From Gracilaria caudata (Eukaryota; Rhodophyta; Florideophyceae; Gracilariales; Gracilariaceae): DNA of 20,422 nucleotides. Positions 15,358 to 20,422 of the stretch are shown here, piece by piece. Under the pieces are notes generated by a model. The model ran no database searches, was not told where the DNA came from, and was given only the letters and a program-made list of their open reading frames with translations. Location: positions 1 to 20,422 of the forward strand of contig JASCIV010000426.1 of NCBI GenBank assembly GCA_030374735.1, in the 5' to 3' direction. Every line of letters begins with the position of its first letter. The stretch's first letter is position 1. A program made the translations under genes and the position numbers.

Positions 15358-16230
15358 ATGCGCGACTGGAAAGAACAGATGCACAATTCCACAGTTGCCA
15401 TTATCTCAGCCATCACAAAACTTCACCGCCCTTCTTCGTCAGCAGAGAATTCTGCCACAGTCTGTGATTTGGTGAAGGCCATGGCCAATGTGGTGGAAAT
15501 CCAAGGAAGTGTCAACACAAAGTTACAACAACAGCTTCGAGAGCACCAACGAAGGCTAATCGAAGCGGAGAGAAGACTCACCTACCTACAAGATCACGTG
15601 AAGAGAGCAGAAGAGAACAGCCAAAAGAATGAAGCATCTCCTGAAAGTGATTTTGAGGAGTTTGATCTTTCATCGCAGGCTGTTTGTCGTCGTGCAGGTA
15701 GGAAACGACCAAGAACGATGGGCGAATCCCCACTTCGTCCTGAGCAAGAGACTGAACGAAACCGTTCGCTCGTGGCAAATCGACGAATTCATGATGTAAG
15801 TAAGTCCTCACAGCCCTCTATTTTAGAATCGAATTCGACGACGGTGCGGCAAAAACCACCTCAGTTACGCTCTTCCGAAGATCGCTTGTTTTCGAAATAC
15901 GAAGACAAAGAGCTATCTTTACCAACACGCGAAGTGAAACCCCCGTTCACCACGGCCGATATTATACAAGAGCGTAATCGAAGACGGAAAGAGAAGCGAG
16001 ACAGCGAGAAGTTACAACCGTTCCCCTGTGACAAGTGTTGTAGGATTAAACTGGAAGAGATAAAGAAGCGATACGGGTGTGCTAGACAGGATTTACTCCA
16101 GAAGTACAGAACAACACGAGGCGCCTGTTACTTTTATGCGCATGCTGATGAAGAACTACCAGATGATCATCCTCGAAGTCAGATTTCATTCGATGACTCA
16201 GCAACACCGTCGCCCGAGCACCTGACCTGA
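15358..16230 (+). CDS. Coiled-coil nuclear protein with C-terminal Cys/His motif, possibly Sae2/CtIP/COM1-like
   Basis: 290 aa from the first in-frame ATG; the open frame reaches back to 15061 without an ATG, so an upstream exon is possible. A coiled coil spans about residues 50-90 (LQQQLREHQRRLIEAERRL). A basic nuclear-localisation-like run follows (GRKRPR, about 114-119), then a polar linker. The C-terminus has IIQERNRRRKEKRD, then CDKCC (C224, C227, C228), C241, C257, and H262 spaced HxxxxxPxxxP (HADEELPDDHP). The order 'basic helix, CxxC, then H and Pro-rich turn' resembles the C-terminal domain of DNA-end-resection factors CtIP/Sae2/COM1. However, the hallmark RHR and TPxGFW residues are not conserved. 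That match is my inference; otherwise it is an unrecognised zinc-binding coiled-coil protein. Confidence 0.55.
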   Translation: MRDWKEQMHNSTVAIISAITKLHRPSSSAENSATVCDLVKAMANVVEIQGSVNTKLQQQLREHQRRLIEAERRLTYLQDHVKRAEENSQKNEASPESDFEEFDLSSQAVCRRAGRKRPRTMGESPLRPEQETERNRSLVANRRIHDVSKSSQPSILESNSTTVRQKPPQLRSSEDRLFSKYEDKELSLPTREVKPPFTTADIIQERNRRRKEKRDSEKLQPFPCDKCCRIKLEEIKKRYGCARQDLLQKYRTTRGACYFYAHADEELPDDHPRSQISFDDSATPSPEHLT

Positions 16231-17731
16231 GACCTATGCTGCCCAACTATAGAAGATGGTAAACATATCAGAAGATGAGGTTAGTGATAGTGATCCTCTC
16301 GTACTATGATGTATGCGTAAATAACTCTTCGCACAAAGCGCGAGGTGCGAGTTCCACGTTAATGTAGGACGCGTGTGATTACTGAATCGAGAAGTTTGTA
16401 GTTGGTAAGCTGGGGAGTTTGGCAAGTCCGAGCAACAAGGATCGCAAGGGTCATGGAGAACGATGATCCACAGGCAGATAGGCCCGAGGAAAGTTACGTG
16501 CGTACCATTGCGATGTTGAATTGATGCGTTGCACTGGCGTGAAGGTGGTAACCTTATACCATCGTAAGCTACGTTGACAACACGGCCGGCAGCGCGTCCA
16601 TCATCGTATGACTGGCGATATGGACGCCACTTCCGGATGGGGACTCTCAAGTCACTGCTGAATCACCTGTTAGTGTGACGTCTTCTGGATCTGCAACGAT
16701 TGCGGCCCATGCATCTGCACGGGCACAGACTCGTGCTTCGCAAGTGGAGGATCATTCAAACCGGAGTTGCCGGTCTGCAATCAATGCCAAAACGGTCGCA
16801 CATTTGTTCGCCCATCGCCTCCCCATGATTCATCACCCTTGGTCTCCAAGCTTCAACAGATTGCGCTCCATTCGACCGCCTGGCATTGTGCGCTACGCTT
16901 GAGCGGCCTGAAACGTCGTGACGAGTTGGCGAGGGTTTTGCTTTGGCTTGCAAGCGTTCCACTTCGCCAGCAGACAACATTGAGAAAAGACAGTTGAATT
17001 GTCCATACCTTTGCAAGTTAAATCGGCAAAGCTAAAGAACCTACTTCGAAAGGAAGACCTTATTCTTATCTCACTAGCAATTCTATTAAACAAAGCCTTT
17101 TGACAACTAATGTAGTCCTCCAAGAAGGAGTTCGTGTAAAGAAAGCCATGCGAACGGCACGAACTGAGAGAGCTCCATTTGGTGTCTTTGAAAATGACGT
17201 ACTCCGCTAATGAAAAATCCTATTATGAGCTGATCAAAGTTATTACAGGCGACCTTCAAGGTATTCTGCTTGAAAAGTGAACAGTTAGCGTCCTTTCTCC
17301 ATAGGTGGGGCCATTTCATAAAATGGACGAACTCCTGGCGATCAAATTGCGGCTAGGCTCACAGCGAGGATTCTGTTCCTGTTACTAATCACTTCGGCCA
17401 TAAAGCCAAAGTTCTTCTAAAACACGTCATGGCCTAGATCGGCAAGGGTTTCCTGATTCGTTCAAGTATGCCATTTCCACCAAGGGTGAAGACGGGACTG
17501 CATCGCTCCCTTCCAGTTCATCGAAGTGCTCCGTAAGCTTCCTACGGATGTACGAGCGGTTTTAGAATATTAAGTCGTACAAGTCAGACAAAATTTACAC
17601 GAGCAGCTCGCACATTAAGCCATTCTCTGATGGTGCGTTCCCGGAGAAAGGAAAGCACGGGAGCAACGGCATCATGCCCGTCCTTGGCCCTCGTAATGAA
17701 AACATAAACGAAACAATAAGACAAGCGAGAT
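16231..17731. other. Spacer with an orphan Cys-rich frame; no confirmed gene
   Basis: 1.5 kb between the Sae2-like gene and the convergent HEAT-repeat gene. The only frame with a striking composition is 16674-16997, whose start is very Cys-rich (ICNDCGPCICTGTDSC, then CNQC). It follows a TAG stop, with no ATG. The remainder, including 17290-17580, gave no recognisable protein, transposon domain or terminal repeats. Confidence 0.4.
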
Positions 17732-20422
17732 TCAGCGTCTTCTTCGGAACAAACCTCTAAAAAATCCGACATGACTGCTGCCCGAAGACGAGCTATTTTT
17801 CGTGGCACGCACGGCTGTTACATTTGGTGTCAGGGGAGGCCCCGTAGGAGTATTACCATTGGGCTTTGTAGTGAAAACTTTGCTTGCCGAGTTATGGAAA
17901 GAGGAAAGAACAGATCTCGAAGGATTTTGGCCGCTCTCATCACTTCGATACCGGCCATCATAAGGGCCATACACTTTTCGATGCGTTGCATCAGACATTG
18001 TGTCAAGATCTTCATGTCGGCCTCTGCTCCGTCGCCATGCCGCACCACCTTTGAGGGGGGTTAATCCTGAATCTTTCTCGAAGATAACAGGAAGCGTATT
18101 TCCTTCTTCTAAAGATCCGTTCACATGCCCGTTTGCAAACTTTGAGCCATGAACCTCATGATTGGATGCGAGAAGATGATGATTTGCGAAACCAGTATGA
18201 TTCTCATCCGAAGCCATTCCTCCATTGATCGTACGCTCAGTAGTCGGGAGACTGCTTGTACTCGCAAAGTCCGTAACATCTTCATGGGCCGAGAGCAGTT
18301 CATCATCCGTATTACCACTAGGGGGCACAGATATTGAGTTCGATCGAGCGGAAACAACCTGCGGACCATTAAGACCAAATTCACCAGCGGTAACGATGGG
18401 CACTCCTGCCCCTCCCGTGTGGCCCTCCAGCGGGGTAACATTTTGGGCGGCCGCGGCTGAAGCGGTATAGGATTTCTTCTTCCGTCGAAAAGCACTGAGG
18501 GTTTTCTTCGGAGTATCTTGTCCGTGTTTCCCCCATCCGGTCATCTTGTGCGACTTCTCTTTCCCTTCCGTCCGTCCGTTCCTTCGAGAGCGCGATTCCA
18601 TGGAGAGCTGCCGTGGTAGTTGAGCAAACATGCCATTCCATGATCGGCTTCGCGCTTCATAGCGTGCATTCTGGGCGGCACTCTTGCCCATGGATTGTTC
18701 TTTCACCGGAACGCCATTGTTGATAATCTTTGGGGCGTCCCCCTTCACGCCGCTCTGCTGTTTTGTTTGCGTGGATTGTTGTGATTGTAATCTTTGTTGC
18801 TGCTCAAAAAGGGCAGACACGTGAGGGTGGAGCCCATTAGGACGGATGCTATTGGGCATTTCAACTGACGTAGATGGTTGAAGAGATTCATTCACAATAC
18901 TGCTCAAAATGCTTTCCTCTCCTTTCGAATTGCCACCAAGGTCTTCTGTAACAGCGTTGGGGTAGCTGCCATCGACACTTGTGTCAGCCATAGGATCAAG
19001 ATACACTGCAGAGTCAACTTCTGACAACTTTTGGTTGTGATAGGCACTTGGTTTCATCATGGAAGCTGCAGCAGAACTGGCCTTTGCTGCGGATATGACG
19101 GCTTTGGAGACAGACAGCTGCCCAGATGACTGTTCGAGACTTGGACGTCTTACATGCATTATCCGCCGATTCCCACGGGTTGAACCCAGCCTTCCTCTAG
19201 CGCGCTTCTGAGTTCTAGGAGAAAATCCATAGAACTCCTGTTCCTCGCGGTATCGGGCTTGATCCTCAGCCCTTCGCTCAATCGCCTGTCGCATAAACTC
19301 GCTTACCCGATCGGGGTGCTTTTGCAGAAGAGCAAGCACATCGACATCTGTATCATTCTTCAGTATACTAATAGCCTTCTCGTATGCAGCAGACCCACCA
19401 CACATGGGGGCCATAGATGGAAGCAAATTGGCAAGCCTAATACGCACGTTGACGACCGGGTCAATGGCCAATGAGAGCATATGGCCAGAAAACAGCTCCT
19501 GAAAGCGTCGATGACTGAACACTTTCATAGCAGATGTGCCTCCATCAAGCAAGGCGAGTCGCATCCAGAATGGACCTCTTGTGGCTGCCTTCCAGTACTT
19601 ATCGATGGCACTGTTGCGGTCTTTTGTGTTGGGAATATTACGAATAGACTTAATAGTGGCATCCATAGCGGCTTCGCGCACGAGCGGAGTCCCCTGACTG
19701 GTGAGGCGATATAACAACGGCAGTACATGGTCCATCAGAGCGTCTGCAGGAATAATCTCGGCGCACTTCGCGAGCTGCTCAGCAAGACTCTTTTGTATTC
19801 TCCACTCCCCTTCCGACAGCACCGTGAGGTCAGAGAAGACCGGAGCCAGCCTTCTAACTGAAGCAGGGTCACTTCCATCACGCGCAAAGGCGGTAAGTAA
19901 GTCGTGAAAATGAGCCAAGGCATTCATACGTACCATAGCGTTTTCGTCCTGGAGCAAAGAACATACAGCGGTGAACAGACGTTCGAAATTACCGCGCGGT
20001 GCCAGCAAAGCTGTAGTCTCGTGGATACCGGCTGCCAGAATGAATCGGACCTCCTCATCCGTATCCTTGGCTAGATAGTCGCACAGACCGCTCAACTCTA
20101 AGGCATACTTGTCTCCCAACGCCTTTGCAACTCCTGGAAGGTTGAATGCACAGTTACGTCGAATGAGTGGCCCGTTGCAAGTTGCCATGCCAGTATATGC
20201 TTTGTATGCCTCCCGACGGAAGGACTTCTTCGTGAACAAAGCAAGCGAGAAAGTGAACTGGCCGAAAATTTCCGAAGCGACCTCAAGCAGCAAGTAAGTA
20301 TTGTCATCAACCAAGCGTTGATCCTCTGCCGAAAACTTCTTCGCAAACGCCGATAAGCGCGCAAACACGGGAGGAAGTAGTTCGCGGAACAAGCGACTAG
20401 GGGTGCCATTACCGCGATGCGA
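17732..20422 (-). CDS. HEAT-repeat protein, PP4 regulatory subunit 4/PP2A-A-like, 5' partial
   Basis: About 896 codons in window; the frame is open to the right edge and its only nearby start is a TTG (20392), so the N-terminus is missing. The first ~400 residues are HEAT repeats (RRNCAFNLPGVAKALG, EEVRFILAAGIHETTALLA, WRIQKSLAEQLAKCAEIIP, VREAAMDATIKSIRNIP, VRIRLANLLPSMAPMCG). Such repeats form the scaffold subunits of PP2A/PP4 phosphatases, and PPP4R4 has a similar size and a HEAT-rich N-terminus. The C-terminal half is disordered, Ser/Asn/Gly-rich, with polybasic patches (RARGRLGSTRGNRR, FRRKKK). It ends in a hydrophobic-basic tail, GFFRGLFRRRR. HEAT-repeat call is firm; the PP4 link is tentative. 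Confidence 0.7.
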   Translation of the reverse strand, partial: SHRGNGTPSRLFRELLPPVFARLSAFAKKFSAEDQRLVDDNTYLLLEVASEIFGQFTFSLALFTKKSFRREAYKAYTGMATCNGPLIRRNCAFNLPGVAKALGDKYALELSGLCDYLAKDTDEEVRFILAAGIHETTALLAPRGNFERLFTAVCSLLQDENAMVRMNALAHFHDLLTAFARDGSDPASVRRLAPVFSDLTVLSEGEWRIQKSLAEQLAKCAEIIPADALMDHVLPLLYRLTSQGTPLVREAAMDATIKSIRNIPNTKDRNSAIDKYWKAATRGPFWMRLALLDGGTSAMKVFSHRRFQELFSGHMLSLAIDPVVNVRIRLANLLPSMAPMCGGSAAYEKAISILKNDTDVDVLALLQKHPDRVSEFMRQAIERRAEDQARYREEQEFYGFSPRTQKRARGRLGSTRGNRRIMHVRRPSLEQSSGQLSVSKAVISAAKASSAAASMMKPSAYHNQKLSEVDSAVYLDPMADTSVDGSYPNAVTEDLGGNSKGEESILSSIVNESLQPSTSVEMPNSIRPNGLHPHVSALFEQQQRLQSQQSTQTKQQSGVKGDAPKIINNGVPVKEQSMGKSAAQNARYEARSRSWNGMFAQLPRQLSMESRSRRNGRTEGKEKSHKMTGWGKHGQDTPKKTLSAFRRKKKSYTASAAAAQNVTPLEGHTGGAGVPIVTAGEFGLNGPQVVSARSNSISVPPSGNTDDELLSAHEDVTDFASTSSLPTTERTINGGMASDENHTGFANHHLLASNHEVHGSKFANGHVNGSLEEGNTLPVIFEKDSGLTPLKGGAAWRRSRGRHEDLDTMSDATHRKVYGPYDGRYRSDESGQNPSRSVLSSFHNSASKVFTTKPNGNTPTGPPLTPNVTAVRATKNSSSSGSSHVGFFRGLFRRRR

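Noticed and set aside
16234..16650. 138-codon minus-strand frame
   Set aside because: Starts only at a TTG, with no motif and no support from neighbours.
16651..16673. Possible micro-intron (GT...AG, about 23 nt) joining a short ATG frame to the Cys-rich frame
   Set aside because: Too short for a normal spliceosomal intron, and the joined frame runs into a stop at once.
17290..17580. Possible retroelement remnant (short VGPF-like peptide)
   Set aside because: Only a few residues fit; no integrase or reverse transcriptase motifs and no terminal repeats were found.

Overview
This window looks like nuclear DNA of a eukaryote with a compact, intron-poor genome. It carries a Golgi-type glycosyltransferase, a Qc-SNARE, a BTB/POZ protein, an ER-type JmjC protein, a copper amine oxidase and a HEAT-repeat phosphatase-regulator-like protein. 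Each is one uninterrupted reading frame, genes lie on both strands, and there are no operons, tRNAs, rRNAs or CRISPR arrays. Intronless eukaryotic genes of this kind at moderate GC, plus a cyanobacterial-looking phosphodiesterase family, suggest a red alga (a florideophyte such as Chondrus or a relative). That assignment is inference from style and gene content only.

Layout, left to right: (1) GT92/DUF23 glycosyltransferase, +, probably cut by the left edge; (2) a 1.2-kb spacer with GATTGC-type repeats, ACGT boxes and a 29-bp perfect palindrome; (3) syntaxin-6/SYP6-like SNARE, +; (4) a large BTB-domain protein, -, convergent with the SNARE; (5) a GC-rich head-to-head promoter with a four-copy 13-bp tandem repeat; (6) ankyrin + JmjC (JMJD8-like) protein, +, with a signal sequence; (7) a 1.8-kb convergent spacer with a 26-bp perfect palindrome; (8) an alkaline-phosphatase-superfamily phosphodiesterase-like protein, -, with an altered metal site; (9) a possible small membrane protein, -; (10) copper amine oxidase, +; (11) a coiled-coil, Cys/His-motif protein with a possible Sae2/CtIP-like C-terminus, +; (12) a 1.5-kb spacer with an orphan Cys-rich frame; (13) a HEAT-repeat protein, -, cut by the right edge.

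Several of the longest open frames begin at TTG or GTG codons. For the SNARE, BTB, JmjC and Sae2-like genes I moved the start to the first in-frame ATG, which also gives the better N-terminus for the SNARE and the JmjC protein. The genes do not form an obvious pathway; three (GT92, SNARE, JmjC) belong to the endomembrane system. The most unusual items are the phosphodiesterase-like protein whose canonical metal ligands are largely replaced, the possible divergent Sae2/CtIP, and the palindromes and tandem repeat in the spacers.
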